Shown here one piece after another: positions 49,106 through 58,151 of a stretch of DNA of 64,000 nt. Each line of letters opens with the position of its first letter. The first letter of the stretch is position 1. The stretch is from Streptomyces endocoffeicus (lineage in GTDB: Bacteria > Actinomycetota > Actinomycetes > Streptomycetales > Streptomycetaceae): the NCBI RefSeq assembly GCF_016741935.1, contig NZ_JAERRG010000007.1:186001-250000 (forward strand). The letters are read 5' to 3'. The notes under the pieces were generated by a model. It was given only the letters and a program-made list of their open reading frames with translations. It was not told the origin of the DNA and searched no databases. The position numbers and the translations under genes are program-made.

Positions 49106-52100
49106 TCAGTCGAACCAGCGGGCCCGCGCCAGCTCCTCCGTACGGGTCAGATCCTCCAGCAGGGCCGCCACCTCGAACCGGCGCGCCCAGTGCCCGGCGG
49201 CCCAGGACAGACCGGCCGCGACGCCCTCGACCGTCGAGGCGTGCAGCGTGCCGTCCACATACCGCCAGTCCAGCTCGATCTCACCGGCGCCCGAGCCCGA
49301 CCCCTCGTCCTCCGAGCCCTCGCCCTCGCCCTCGATCAGCAGTTCCTCGTGCTCGATGTACGACAGCGGGGCGCCCGGGAGGAGTTCGCGGACCGCCTCG
49401 GGCACCTCGTGCGGATCGCCCTGTGAGATCACCCGCGCCGGGTACGCCTCGCTCAGCCGCCGCACCTGGAACAGCTCGGCCAGCTCCGCCGCCCGCGTCG
49501 GCCGTACGGGCAGCAGCGCCCGGCCGTCCGCCTCGGCCAGCGGCATCAGGTCGGGGGCGTCCGCGACCAGCGCCTCGCCCGCCTCGACCACGGTCGGCTC
49601 ACCGTCCACGATGGCGCGCAGCTCGTCCGGCAGGGTCACCTGCTCGGGCTCCAGGTCGGCCAGCTGCCCGTAGATGGCGTGCAGCTGGGCGGGGGTCACC
49701 TCGCGGTCCGGGTCGGCGAGGCGCGCCAGCAGCTCGGCGGCGCCGCCCGGCTCGTCCAGCAGCGCGGCGACGGAGGTCCGTACGCCCAGCGCCCGCAGCA
49801 CCTGCTCGTCCTCGAACCCGGCGGCGTCCACCGCCTCGTACAGCCCGGCCAGCAGCGGATCGCCCCCGGCCGCGCGCAGCCCGGCGGGGCGGCGGCCGTC
49901 CAGCACCGGATGGCCGCGCAGCCACCACGCGGTGTACGAGCGCACGATCTCCGTCGTGCCGTCCGGCAGCAGCACCCGCACCGGCGCGGTCAGCGCGTCG
50001 CGCAGCGGCGGCTCGGCGAGCATGGCGAGCGCCCGCGGCCAGGCGTCGTCGTCGACCAGGTCCAGGTCGCGTACGGCCACGATCTCGGTGGCCACCGGCG
50101 GCACCGGCGTCTCCGGCAGCCGGTCCAGCACGTCCTCGCACCACACGTCGACGGCGTCCAGCACGCCGACGTCGTCCGGTTCGGTGAAGTCGCCCTCGCG
50201 CGGCTCCAGTTCATCCGGGTCCAGCACCACATCGGTGGCCCTGGCCAGCGTGAAGCCCGCCAGCACACCGACCGCGGCGAGCGGCTGCTCACCCCAGCGT
50301 TCGGCCAGCTCGGTGTCGCAGGCGGCCAGTTCGCCCTCCCGCATCACCTGTTCGAAGGCGCTGCCGGGCAGGACCAGCTCACCGGCCGGGGCCAGCTCCC
50401 CGTCCTCGTCCGGCAGCGCGAGCGCGGCCAGCCACGGCTCGTCGCCGGGCGCCAGCCGGGCCTGCTGGACCAGGCCGAGGACGGTGTCGGCCAGCGTGTC
50501 GGCGTCCAGCGCCGCGCCCAGGCCGCCCTCGCCCTCCTCCGCGAACGGGTCGTACTCGTCCTCCGCCTCCAGCGAATGCGCGACGGCGGTCCGAACCTGC
50601 GGGGTCGTCAGCACGGCGCGGGGCGTGGCGGGGGTCGCGCCGAGCTTTTCCAGCAGCGGATGGGCGGCGTCCGGATGTGCAACTTTCAGGCCGAGGCGGG
50701 CGAGGGTGCGATGCGTATCGCTGACCGCGGCGCCGCGGTCGGGGGTCCGCGCGGGCACGGCGGACCCGACGGTTCCGGCGGGGGCGGCGATCCCGGCGGA
50801 CTCGGCCGGTCCGGCGGACTCGGTAGGCCCGGTAGTGAAGACGGAACCGGTGATTCCGGCGGACTCGGCGGTTCCGATGCTGTCCAGGCTGTGCAGGCCG
50901 TCCACGCTGTGCAGGCCGTCCAGGTCGCCGTCGGCCTCGCCCGGCAGCGGCAGCAGCACCTGCCGGGGCCCGATCGTCGTCCGGCCGTCCGCCAGCGGCA
51001 CCGGCAGCCCGCTGAGCCGGTCCGGGTCGATGCCGCCCAGCGAGTCGTACAGCCGCCGCCACCACGCCGGGGCGCGCTCCACCCCCGCGAGCCGGTCGAT
51101 GAGCTCGCCCAGCGGCACCCGGGCCACGCCCAGCACCCGCAGCTCCGAGCGGCGCTCGAGACCCGCGGGCAGCAGCGTCGGGAACAGCTCGGCCAGCACC
51201 TCCACCGTCTCCGCGCCCGCGCCCTCGACGATCTCGGCGTCCCGGGGCCGCAGCGCGTACGGCTCACCCTCGGCGCCGCCGCGCGCCAGCACATCGTCGT
51301 CCCAGTCGGCCGGGGCGGGCGCGGGCGGGGCGGCAGCCGGCTCCCCCGCGACGGGGCCGCCCTGGGCGGCGTCCGGGCCGAGCGCCTCCGGCGAGCCGAG
51401 CCAGCCCGCCGCGGCCTCGGCCACGGCCACGGCCGCATCCTCCGTGCCCACGCCCACCGCCGGTGCGGCGGCGCTGGGCAGGAACGGCACCCTCGGCAGC
51501 CTCTCCAGCACCCGCTGGCGCAGCTCCCCATCCAGCTCGCCCCGGCCCAGCTGGCCCGGGACCAAGTCGATCGAGCCGACCGAGACCGGATGCCAGTCGC
51601 GCAGCAGCGTCGCGTACGCCTCGGCCGCGCGGTCCAGCAGGAAGTCCGTGAGCGGCCCGGGGGCGGTGTGGCGCCGGGTGGGCTCCAGCGGGAAGGACGC
51701 GATCAGCAGCGCGGGCATGCCCAACGGCTCGTCGGTCGGCGTCGGGGCGTGGACCACCGGGGCGGTCGCGCGCCGCGTCGGCGCGCCCTCCGCGTCCACC
51801 GGAACCGCCCAGGTCACCGACCACACCGGGCGCAGTCGCTCCTCCACCGGGCGGTCGGCGAGCAGCTCCGGCTCCAGCCGCCCGCCGGCGCTCTCGGTGC
51901 GCCAGCGCGTCGTACCGCGCGCGCCGCTGTCCTCGACGACGGTGTACGGGCCGTCCTGGCGGCGGCGCAGCGTCCGGGTGCCCTCGACGGTCTCGACCAC
52001 GACCTCGGCCAGACCGGGGAGGGTCAGCAGCAGCGCGTCGTCGATCCCGGCCAGCAGCCGCTCCACCACGTCCAGCGCGGCGCCGTCGCGCAGCGGCAGC

Positions 52101-52714
52101 ACCACGACGGTGTCGTAGCCCTCCGGGGCACTCCCCTCGGCGGGCAGCGGCAGCCGCAGCAGCGGTACGTGGCCGTCGCGGCGGCGCAGCTCCTCGGCGA
52201 GGCCGGGGCCGGCGGCGGTGGCCCGCTGGGTCAGCTCCCGCGCCTCGGCCAGCGACCAGCGCACCCCGCCGGTGCGGCCCACGACCGCGGGCTCGTCACT
52301 CACCGCGAGCACCGCCGCGAAGCCGACGCCGAACCGCCCGACCGCGCTCTCCGGCTCGTCCCGCTTGGCCGACGCCCGCAGAGTGGACAGCGACTCGACC
52401 CCGGCCGCGTCCAGCGGCGCCCCGGTGTTGGCGACGGCCAGCACGGCGGGCTCGCCGTCGGTGGCCGGCCGCAGGGTCAGCCGCAGCCGCCCCGACACCC
52501 CGGCGCGGGCGGCGGCGTCCGCCGCGTTCTGAGCCATCTCGACGACCAGCCGGTCCCGGTGGCCGCCCAGCGCCAGGTCCTCCTCGGCGTTGGCGTCCTC
52601 CCGGAACCGGGCGGGCGACGCGGCCCAGGCGTCCAGCACGCCGCGCCGCAGCCGCGCGGTCCCGAACGGGTCCGCGTCCTCGGTCGCGCCTCGCACCATC
52701 GCCGTGCTGCTCAC
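49106..52714 (-). CDS. Sacsin/Hsp90-like GHKL ATPase protein, large
   Basis: A 1202-residue protein. The N-terminal GHKL (Hsp90-type) ATPase domain has the N box LVVEMAQNAADAA, the G1 region LAVANTGAPLD and the G2 box AVGRFGVGFAAVLAV (all within about residues 50-135), and a GYDTVVVLPLR segment. The remaining thousand residues are mostly acidic and helical with low-complexity inserts (GTAESAGITGSVFTTGPTES and DGDLDGLHSVDGLHSLDSIG). No HEPN, nuclease or protease domain was recognised. The GTG at 52714 is set by CCGGAGG six to seven bases upstream. A chaperone-like role is inferred from the ATPase class only. It stands alone. Confidence 0.85.
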   Translation of the reverse strand: MSSTAMVRGATEDADPFGTARLRRGVLDAWAASPARFREDANAEEDLALGGHRDRLVVEMAQNAADAAARAGVSGRLRLTLRPATDGEPAVLAVANTGAPLDAAGVESLSTLRASAKRDEPESAVGRFGVGFAAVLAVSDEPAVVGRTGGVRWSLAEARELTQRATAAGPGLAEELRRRDGHVPLLRLPLPAEGSAPEGYDTVVVLPLRDGAALDVVERLLAGIDDALLLTLPGLAEVVVETVEGTRTLRRRQDGPYTVVEDSGARGTTRWRTESAGGRLEPELLADRPVEERLRPVWSVTWAVPVDAEGAPTRRATAPVVHAPTPTDEPLGMPALLIASFPLEPTRRHTAPGPLTDFLLDRAAEAYATLLRDWHPVSVGSIDLVPGQLGRGELDGELRQRVLERLPRVPFLPSAAAPAVGVGTEDAAVAVAEAAAGWLGSPEALGPDAAQGGPVAGEPAAAPPAPAPADWDDDVLARGGAEGEPYALRPRDAEIVEGAGAETVEVLAELFPTLLPAGLERRSELRVLGVARVPLGELIDRLAGVERAPAWWRRLYDSLGGIDPDRLSGLPVPLADGRTTIGPRQVLLPLPGEADGDLDGLHSVDGLHSLDSIGTAESAGITGSVFTTGPTESAGPAESAGIAAPAGTVGSAVPARTPDRGAAVSDTHRTLARLGLKVAHPDAAHPLLEKLGATPATPRAVLTTPQVRTAVAHSLEAEDEYDPFAEEGEGGLGAALDADTLADTVLGLVQQARLAPGDEPWLAALALPDEDGELAPAGELVLPGSAFEQVMREGELAACDTELAERWGEQPLAAVGVLAGFTLARATDVVLDPDELEPREGDFTEPDDVGVLDAVDVWCEDVLDRLPETPVPPVATEIVAVRDLDLVDDDAWPRALAMLAEPPLRDALTAPVRVLLPDGTTEIVRSYTAWWLRGHPVLDGRRPAGLRAAGGDPLLAGLYEAVDAAGFEDEQVLRALGVRTSVAALLDEPGGAAELLARLADPDREVTPAQLHAIYGQLADLEPEQVTLPDELRAIVDGEPTVVEAGEALVADAPDLMPLAEADGRALLPVRPTRAAELAELFQVRRLSEAYPARVISQGDPHEVPEAVRELLPGAPLSYIEHEELLIEGEGEGSEDEGSGSGAGEIELDWRYVDGTLHASTVEGVAAGLSWAAGHWARRFEVAALLEDLTRTEELARARWFD

Positions 52715-53046
52715 GTCTCGCCTCCGGAAGTTCCTGGTCGGGGTCCGTCCTGCGCCACGGCGCCACACCGCCGAGTCCCCCGCGGTGCGGATCGCCTTAC
52801 CGCGCTCGCCGTTCCCAAGCGTGCCGCCCTTGCTAGCCGCGAACGTACCGCTATCCGCCCTCAAACGACGCCCCGGGCCCCACACAACCGGATTCTCCCC
52901 CTCACCTTGGCCCCCTCGGGACCTTGGCCCCTCGAGACCTTGGGGCCCTCGGGCCCCTCCCGCCGGGTCCCTGCCTCGTGCGCCCAAGCGGAGGCGCACC
53001 CTCCACCACCGCCGGGGCCCCGCTGCGGCGGGCGCCCCGGTGCCGT

Positions 53047-53103
53047 CGTGACCGCTTACCCCGGGCGTGACCGCTTACCCCGGGCGTGACCGCTTGCCCC
53101 GGT
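53047..53103. repeat. 19-bp unit x3
   Basis: CGTGACCGCTTACCCCGGG repeats at 53047, 53066 and 53085 (third copy with two changes). It is not next to a stop codon. Confidence 0.95.
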
Positions 53104-53168
53104 GGATGTCCGACGGCTCGTGATGCCTGCGGCGGGCTGCTTTCCCCTCCCCGCCCCTTCCCGCAACT

Positions 53169-53208
53169 GGGGCTCCGCCCCAGACCCCGGGGTGCGGGGC
53201 GGAGCCCC
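53169..53208. terminator. GGGGCTCCGCCCC-type hairpin
   Basis: GGGGCTCCGCCCC (53169-53181) pairs with GGGGCGGAGCCCC (53196-53208) over a 14-base loop. This hairpin class is frequent between Streptomyces genes. Confidence 0.7.
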
Positions 53209-53319
53209 TGGCATGCCCCTGGCCGCCGCCCGGCAGGGCCGAACCGGGGCAGCCGAACTCACCGTTGAGACCTGACGACAACGCAGCGGACGGGCCGAAG
53301 TGATACGGCGCGGCGCCGC

Positions 53320-53364
53320 GCGCGTCCGGACAGAGCGCGTCCGGGCAGGGCGCGTCCGGGCAGG
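53320..53364. repeat. 15-bp unit x3
   Basis: GCGCGTCCGG(A/G)CAG(A/G) repeats at 53320, 53335 and 53350, in the gene-poor region. Confidence 0.93.
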
Positions 53365-53713
53365 GCTCGGCTGGTCCGCATCGCTCGAAGCCGCCGCCAG
53401 GGCGACGCGAGACCCCGCCAAGGCACGCGGGGCCCGGCCACCGGCCCGGCCACCCTGCCCACACGTCGCCCAGACGAGCCTGAGAGGCGGCGTAACCGGG
53501 ACGACGGCGGTGGGCAGCGGCCCACCCGGCGGGGGCGGCAACCGCGGGCGATCGGGGGCGCTGACGCCGCGATGAGCCGGGATGTGCGCGCTCCCGCCGG
53601 GACGGGAGTCCACGGCCGCCGTCGCGGCGACGGTGGACCGGACGGGCGGCCCGGGACCGCCGCTCCCCAGTGACCTGGCCAGGGCCGGTGCGGGGCGGGC
53701 CCCGCGCCTTCTC

Positions 53714-54628
53714 TCAGCTGTGGCCCAGTTCCTCCGGGGGCGTGTCCGGCTCGACGGAGCCGCTCGTGCGGTCCGGGTGGAGGGGGAGGGGTTCGACGAC
53801 GGTTTCGTCGACTACGGGTGGGGCCGGGCGGGGGGGCTTGGGCATGACGGCGGCCTCGGAGTGGGCGCCGCAGCCGTAGGAGAGGGAGACGACGCGGCCG
53901 TCCGCCGGGCTGAACTCGTTCGCGCAGACCCCGAACGCCTGTCCCAGCGAGCCGCCGAGGGCCACCAGGAAGCCGCAGCTCGCGCAGGTGCCGGGGGCCG
54001 CCTGGGCCATGGGGGTCTTGGGGCCGTACGCCTCGTCCCAGCGGTCGGCCGCGTCGTGGAGACCGTAGCGGGACAGCACCCGGGCGCGCCGCATGCCCAG
54101 TTCCTCGGCGATGGCCGCGATGGAGCCGGTCGCGGGCGCGGCGGTCTGCGCCGCGGGGGCGCCGGCCGTCACATCGGCCTCCTCCACCGCCGCGAGCTGC
54201 TGCATCTCCTCCGAGACCGCGGAGTTGGGCGGCGGGGCGTCCTCGCCGGAGTAGCCGGGTTCCAGGCGCAGGTCCTCGGCCTCGGTGGGGAGCAGATCGC
54301 CCGGCCCCATGTCGCCGGGGCGCAGCCGCTCGCTCCAGGGCACCCACTCCGGCGCGAGCAGCGCGTCGGGGCCGGGGAGCAGTACCGTCTCGTCCAGGGT
54401 GACGGCCTTCGCGCGGGAGGCGCGGGTCACCGTGACCGCCCAGCGCCAGCCGCGATAGCCCGGCTCGGGGCTCTCGAAGAGATGCGTGACCACGCGGTCG
54501 CCCTCGGCGACAGCGCCCAGATACTCGCCCACCTGCCCCGGATGGGCGGCTTCCGTGGCCGCCTCGCGGGCGAGTTCGACCGCCTCGGCGCACAGGCGGT
54601 CGGGGGTACGGCTTCGCATCGCACTCAC
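53714..54628 (-). CDS. DUF3027 family protein
   Basis: A 304-residue actinobacterial protein. The N-terminal part (RTPDRLCAEAVELAREAA to WRWAVTVTRASRAKAVTLDE) is compact and the C-terminal part holds a possible metal site (CASCGFLVALGG...GVCANEFS...YGCGAH, four cysteines and a His). A Pro-rich tail ends the protein. Function is unknown to me. A GTG at 54628 gives the N-terminus VSAMRSRTPDR; an ATG at 54619 is the alternative. It is divergent from the MFS gene at 55040. Confidence 0.82.
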   Translation of the reverse strand: MSAMRSRTPDRLCAEAVELAREAATEAAHPGQVGEYLGAVAEGDRVVTHLFESPEPGYRGWRWAVTVTRASRAKAVTLDETVLLPGPDALLAPEWVPWSERLRPGDMGPGDLLPTEAEDLRLEPGYSGEDAPPPNSAVSEEMQQLAAVEEADVTAGAPAAQTAAPATGSIAAIAEELGMRRARVLSRYGLHDAADRWDEAYGPKTPMAQAAPGTCASCGFLVALGGSLGQAFGVCANEFSPADGRVVSLSYGCGAHSEAAVMPKPPRPAPPVVDETVVEPLPLHPDRTSGSVEPDTPPEELGHS

Positions 54629-55039
54629 AGGATCGATTCTCTCTTCCACGCCGTCGCAGCCGTCTGACCTGGTGCGCCAGCCGTACGGCCGTCGCGGGAC
54701 CACGGACGGAGCGGACCATGGGGCCGCGTCGACGTCCGCGCCCATCCGGCCTTCGGGCGCACCTTGTACGTCCCATTCTGCGGGATGGCTACTCGGCACA
54801 CGGCCAGGAACGACCCTCGGTGGCGCGGTTACGCACGCTACCTTGTCCGGCCGCACCGGCCCTACCCCCGTCTCATCCCCACCTCCGGCCGCGGCGCCGT
54901 ACGCCCCCTCCCCTCCCGCCCCCGCGAAAGCGCATTTCCGCTGGACAGCGGGGTGTTGCCGATCTCTGCCGACGGCGCCGCCATCCGGAAAGCCGTCGAA
55001 GGTCTGACGCTTCGGCCGCGTTGGCTGCACCATGGTCAG
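54629..55039. promoter_or_regulatory. Divergent region, DUF3027 / MFS; start of the MFS gene uncertain
   Basis: About 410 bp. The MFS frame stays open back to 54764, with ATG at 54785, but the residues there look non-family-like and Arg/Pro-rich. Promoters of both genes should lie here. Confidence 0.4.
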
Positions 55040-56554
55040 GTGGCAGGAACGCGGTGGTACAGCGGCGGCTCGACCGGGAGGTCGGGCCGCTGGGTCGTCC
55101 ACGCCCTCCGTCTCCCCTTCGCGCTCCGCCTCCCTTTCACCGCGGCCGGGCGGGGCATCCGCCGGGCCACTCACGCCCACGGCGCCGGCGAGTCGGGGCT
55201 CGGCAAGCTGATCGAACTGCACGCGGTGAACTCCGCGGGCGACATGCTGATCACCGTCGCCCTCGCCTCCACGATCTTCTTCTCGGTCCCGACCGACGAA
55301 GCCCGCGGCCGGGTCGCGCTCTACCTGGTCATCACCATGGCGCCGTTCGCGCTGCTCGCCCCCGTCATCGGCCCGTTCCTGGACCGCATTCCGCACGGCC
55401 GCCGCGCGGCGATGGCGGGCGCGATGCTGACCCGCGTGGTGCTCGCGCTGACGATGGCGGGCGCGGTGGCGGGCGGCGGGCTCGAGCTGTATCCGGCGGC
55501 GCTGGGCGTGCTGGTGGCGTCCAAGGCGTACGGAGTCGTCCGTTCCGCCGTCGTGCCACGGCTGCTCCCACCCCACTTCTCCCTGGTCAAGGCCAATTCA
55601 CGGGTCACCCTTGCCGGGCTGCTCGCCACCGGCGCGGCGGCCCCGCTGGGGGCCGGGCTGCATCAGATCGGGCCGAGCTGGCCGCTGTACGGGGCGTCCG
55701 CGATCTTCCTGCTGGGCGGATTCCTGTCGTTCACCCTGCCGCACAAGGTGGACTCCTCGAAGGGCGAGGCCAGGGCGCAGCTGACCTCGGGACAGCGCCA
55801 TCTGCATCTGCCGGTCACGGTGCGCAAACCCAAGGCCAGGGTCGGCGGGGCCAGGACCGCCCCGGCGGTCGGCGGGGACAGGACCGCCTTCTCCCGGACC
55901 GCGTTCTCCCGGACCGCCTTCTCACGGATCGCCTTCTGGCGGCGCCGGTCCCGGCGGCCCGGCCTCAGTACGGTCGGCCCCTCCGTGCTGCACGCCCTCC
56001 AGGCGTGCGCCGCGCTGAAGACCCTGTCCGGGTTCCTCACCCTCTTCCTCGCCTTCCTCCTCCGCGACCAGCCGCTGGCCGGGCTCGGCCCCGAGATCTC
56101 GCTCGGCCTGGCCGCGGTCTGCGCGGGCGGCGGCAACGCGCTGGGCACCGCGATCGGCGCCTGGCTGCGGGCGCGCGGCCCGGAGCTCATCATCGCGGTG
56201 GTGCTGAGCTCCGCCCTGGGCGTGCTCATCGTGTCGGCGGCCCTCTACGGCGCGGTGACTGTGGCCGCCGTGGCCGCCACCGCCGGGATCTCCCAGGCGC
56301 TGGGCAAGCTGTCGCTGGACGCGCTGATCCAGCGTGACGTCCCGGAGGACGTCCGCACCTCGGCGTTCTCGCGCTCCGAGACGACGCTCCAGATGGCGTG
56401 GGTCGTCGGCGGCGCCATCGGCATCGTGCTGCCCCTCCACGGGGTGCTGGGGATGGCGGTCGCCGCGGCGGTGATCGCGCTGGGCACGGCGCTGAGCGTC
56501 CGCGGACTGCTGAGCGCCTCCCGGCAGGGGGCGCCGTATCCGCGGGTTGCGTGA
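55040..56554 (+). CDS. MFS-like integral membrane protein
   Basis: A 504-residue transporter-like protein, with about twelve hydrophobic segments, for example VALYLVITMAPFALLAPVIG and AAAVIALGTALSVRGLL. The family N-terminus (ATHAHGAGESGLGKLIELHAVNSAGD) begins about 35 residues in. The central loop has a charged, repeated stretch (TAFSRTAFSRTAFSRIAFWR) from a 15-bp tandem repeat at 55876-55935. The start at GTG 55040 is conservative; upstream in-frame starts would add up to 92 residues. No ribosome site helps. Substrate unknown. Confidence 0.75.
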   Translation: MAGTRWYSGGSTGRSGRWVVHALRLPFALRLPFTAAGRGIRRATHAHGAGESGLGKLIELHAVNSAGDMLITVALASTIFFSVPTDEARGRVALYLVITMAPFALLAPVIGPFLDRIPHGRRAAMAGAMLTRVVLALTMAGAVAGGGLELYPAALGVLVASKAYGVVRSAVVPRLLPPHFSLVKANSRVTLAGLLATGAAAPLGAGLHQIGPSWPLYGASAIFLLGGFLSFTLPHKVDSSKGEARAQLTSGQRHLHLPVTVRKPKARVGGARTAPAVGGDRTAFSRTAFSRTAFSRIAFWRRRSRRPGLSTVGPSVLHALQACAALKTLSGFLTLFLAFLLRDQPLAGLGPEISLGLAAVCAGGGNALGTAIGAWLRARGPELIIAVVLSSALGVLIVSAALYGAVTVAAVAATAGISQALGKLSLDALIQRDVPEDVRTSAFSRSETTLQMAWVVGGAIGIVLPLHGVLGMAVAAAVIALGTALSVRGLLSASRQGAPYPRVA

Positions 56555-56706
56555 GTCCCGAGCCGCGCCCGAGCCCGGCGGGGACCGCCATCGGCGAGTC
56601 GTACCTGCGCGCACGGCGGTCCGGTAGTTTTGGGCAGGAAATAATTGAGGCCTGCGGAGTCCTACCCGCGCGTGAGGCGATCGGTGGGGCCAGATAGCCT
56701 GCCCGC

Positions 56707-57213
56707 ATGACCGCTGCGCTGTTTTCCAGGGGCAAGGGCCGCCGCGCCGTCACCGCCGCCTGTGCTGTGTCCCTCGGGCTCGTCGCCCTCTCCGCCTGCG
56801 ACAAGCCGACCCCGCTGGCAACGGTGACGGTCGGTTCGAACACCGTGACGGCCGAGGCGAGCAACGGCTGCTACGGCGACGGCAAGGACCTGAGCTCGAA
56901 GAAGTTCAAGGACTGCCTGTCCGCCAAGCCCGAGAAGACGATCAGGGTGACCCCTGGGGACAAGGTGCGGATCGGGGTGGACCCCGAGATCGCCAAGTCC
57001 AGCTGGGGCCTGATCGCCAACAACCCGGTCATGGCCGAGGCGAGCAAGGAGACGTACCGCAGCTTCGACAGCGAAACGCTCTTCGCCCGGCAGAACCCGC
57101 AGACCGGCCAGACCACGCTCGAGAAGAAGGTCACGATCACGGTTGCCGAGCTCGGCAAGAGCAGCCAGGGCGTCAAGGGCATCTGGCGCTTCACGCTGGA
57201 ACGGGACTCCTGA
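56707..57213 (+). CDS. Putative lipoprotein (DUF2771-like)
   Basis: A 168-residue exported protein. The signal peptide ends in a lipobox (LVALSAC). The mature domain, TPLATVTVGSNTVTAEASNG to GIWRFTLERDS, looks like a single immunoglobulin-like beta domain with two cysteines (NGCYGD and KDCLSAK) that could form a disulfide. The resemblance to DUF2771 is from memory. It precedes mqnB by 83 bases on the same strand, but menaquinone relevance is unlikely. Confidence 0.75.
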   Translation: MTAALFSRGKGRRAVTAACAVSLGLVALSACDKPTPLATVTVGSNTVTAEASNGCYGDGKDLSSKKFKDCLSAKPEKTIRVTPGDKVRIGVDPEIAKSSWGLIANNPVMAEASKETYRSFDSETLFARQNPQTGQTTLEKKVTITVAELGKSSQGVKGIWRFTLERDS

Positions 57214-57232
57214 CGGGACGCTTGACGGGGCC
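57209..57232. repeat. 12-bp imperfect duplication at the lipoprotein stop
   Basis: CCTGACGGGACG (57209-57220) contains stop TGA 57211-57213 and is followed by CTTGACGGGGCC (57221-57232), giving an in-frame second TGA at 57223. Confidence 0.7.
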
Positions 57233-57296
57233 TGGTCCTACCGGGTCACCGCCGCGCCGCCGTGACAGGGTTGTGTGTGACAAGGGGGAGTCACCC

Positions 57297-58151
57297 ATGC
57301 GCGTACTGATCGTCACGGCCGTACCCGCCGAGCGGGACGCCGTCGTACGGGGCGTCGGCGCCACGGCCCCCGAGCCGGCCGAGCTCCCCGTCCCCGGCGG
57401 GGTGCTCCACCGGCTGAGCCCGGCGCCGCCCACCGGGCCGCCGCTCACCGTGGACGTCCTGGCCGCCGGAGTCGGCCCGGCGGCCGCGGCGGCCGGAACC
57501 GCCGCCGCCCTGACCGCGGCCGCGGTCGCCCGCACCCCCTACGACCTCGCCGTCTCGGCCGGTATCGGCGGCGGCTTCACCATCGCGGGGCCCGCCACCG
57601 CGCGCCCCGTAGCCGCGGGGTCCGTCGCCGCAGGGCCCGCCACCACAGCGCCCTCCACCGCGGGACCCGCCGCCGCGCCGCCCGCCGCCGCGCGCCTCGG
57701 CTCCGTCGTCGTCGCCGACGCCATCGTCGCCGCCGACCTGGGCGCCGAGACCCCCGACGGCTTCGCCGCCGTCACCGACCTGGGCTTCGGAACCGTCGAG
57801 CACCTCCCGCCCGCCCCGCTCGTCGCCGCCGTCGCCGAGGCGACGGACGCCGTGCGCGGCACTGTGCTCACCGTGTCGACCGTGACCGGGAGCGCCGAAC
57901 GGGCCGCCGAGCTGCTGCGCCGCCATCCGCGCGCCGTCGCCGAGGCCATGGAGGGCTTCGGCGTCGCTGAGGCCGCCGCGGCGCAGTCCGTGCCCGCTCT
58001 GGAAGTACGGACAGTCTCCAACGCCGTCGGACCCCGCGACCGCGCGGCCTGGCGGATCGGGGAGGCGCTCGAGGCGCTCACCGGCGCCTTCGCGACCATC
58101 GCCCCCCTCCTCGGCACCTGGACCTTTGACCCGGAAGGAACCCGGCAGTGA
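57297..58151 (+). CDS. mqnB: Futalosine hydrolase
   Basis: A 284-residue nucleoside-phosphorylase-fold enzyme that splits futalosine to hypoxanthine and dehypoxanthinyl futalosine in the alternative menaquinone pathway. It opens MRVLIVTAVPAERDAV and has YDLAVSAGIGGGF and the catalytic-region AEAMEGFGVAEAAA. It is longer than usual because of a roughly 40-residue Ala/Pro/Thr-rich insertion between GGGF and LGSVVVADA (57590-57700). AGGGGGAG lies seven bases before the ATG. Its stop overlaps the mqnD GTG (GTGA). Confidence 0.93.
   Translation: MRVLIVTAVPAERDAVVRGVGATAPEPAELPVPGGVLHRLSPAPPTGPPLTVDVLAAGVGPAAAAAGTAAALTAAAVARTPYDLAVSAGIGGGFTIAGPATARPVAAGSVAAGPATTAPSTAGPAAAPPAAARLGSVVVADAIVAADLGAETPDGFAAVTDLGFGTVEHLPPAPLVAAVAEATDAVRGTVLTVSTVTGSAERAAELLRRHPRAVAEAMEGFGVAEAAAAQSVPALEVRTVSNAVGPRDRAAWRIGEALEALTGAFATIAPLLGTWTFDPEGTRQ

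Larger units (their letters stand above)
52715..53713. other. One-kilobase gene-poor region with repeats and a hairpin
   Basis: No supported gene in about 1 kb. It holds a 19-bp tandem triplicate (53047-53103), a hairpin common in Streptomyces (53169-53208) and a 15-bp tandem triplicate (53320-53364). Reading frames here are low-complexity on both strands. Confidence 0.6.

Noticed and set aside
49679..53089. An 1136-codon open frame on the plus strand opposite the sacsin-like gene
   Set aside because: It is in exact codon register with the minus-strand gene. In that register an antisense stop needs TTA, CTA or TCA in the real gene, codons almost absent from this genome, so the frame stays open by chance. 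The product is low-complexity Arg/Gln/Ala.
53056..53613. A 185-residue minus-strand frame in the gene-poor region
   Set aside because: Composition is Arg/Pro/Gly low-complexity with tandem DNA repeats; no start signal or domain.
55040..56554. Extending the MFS gene to 54764
   Set aside because: The extra 92 residues are Arg/Pro-rich, unlike the family, and no ribosome site supports the upstream ATGs.
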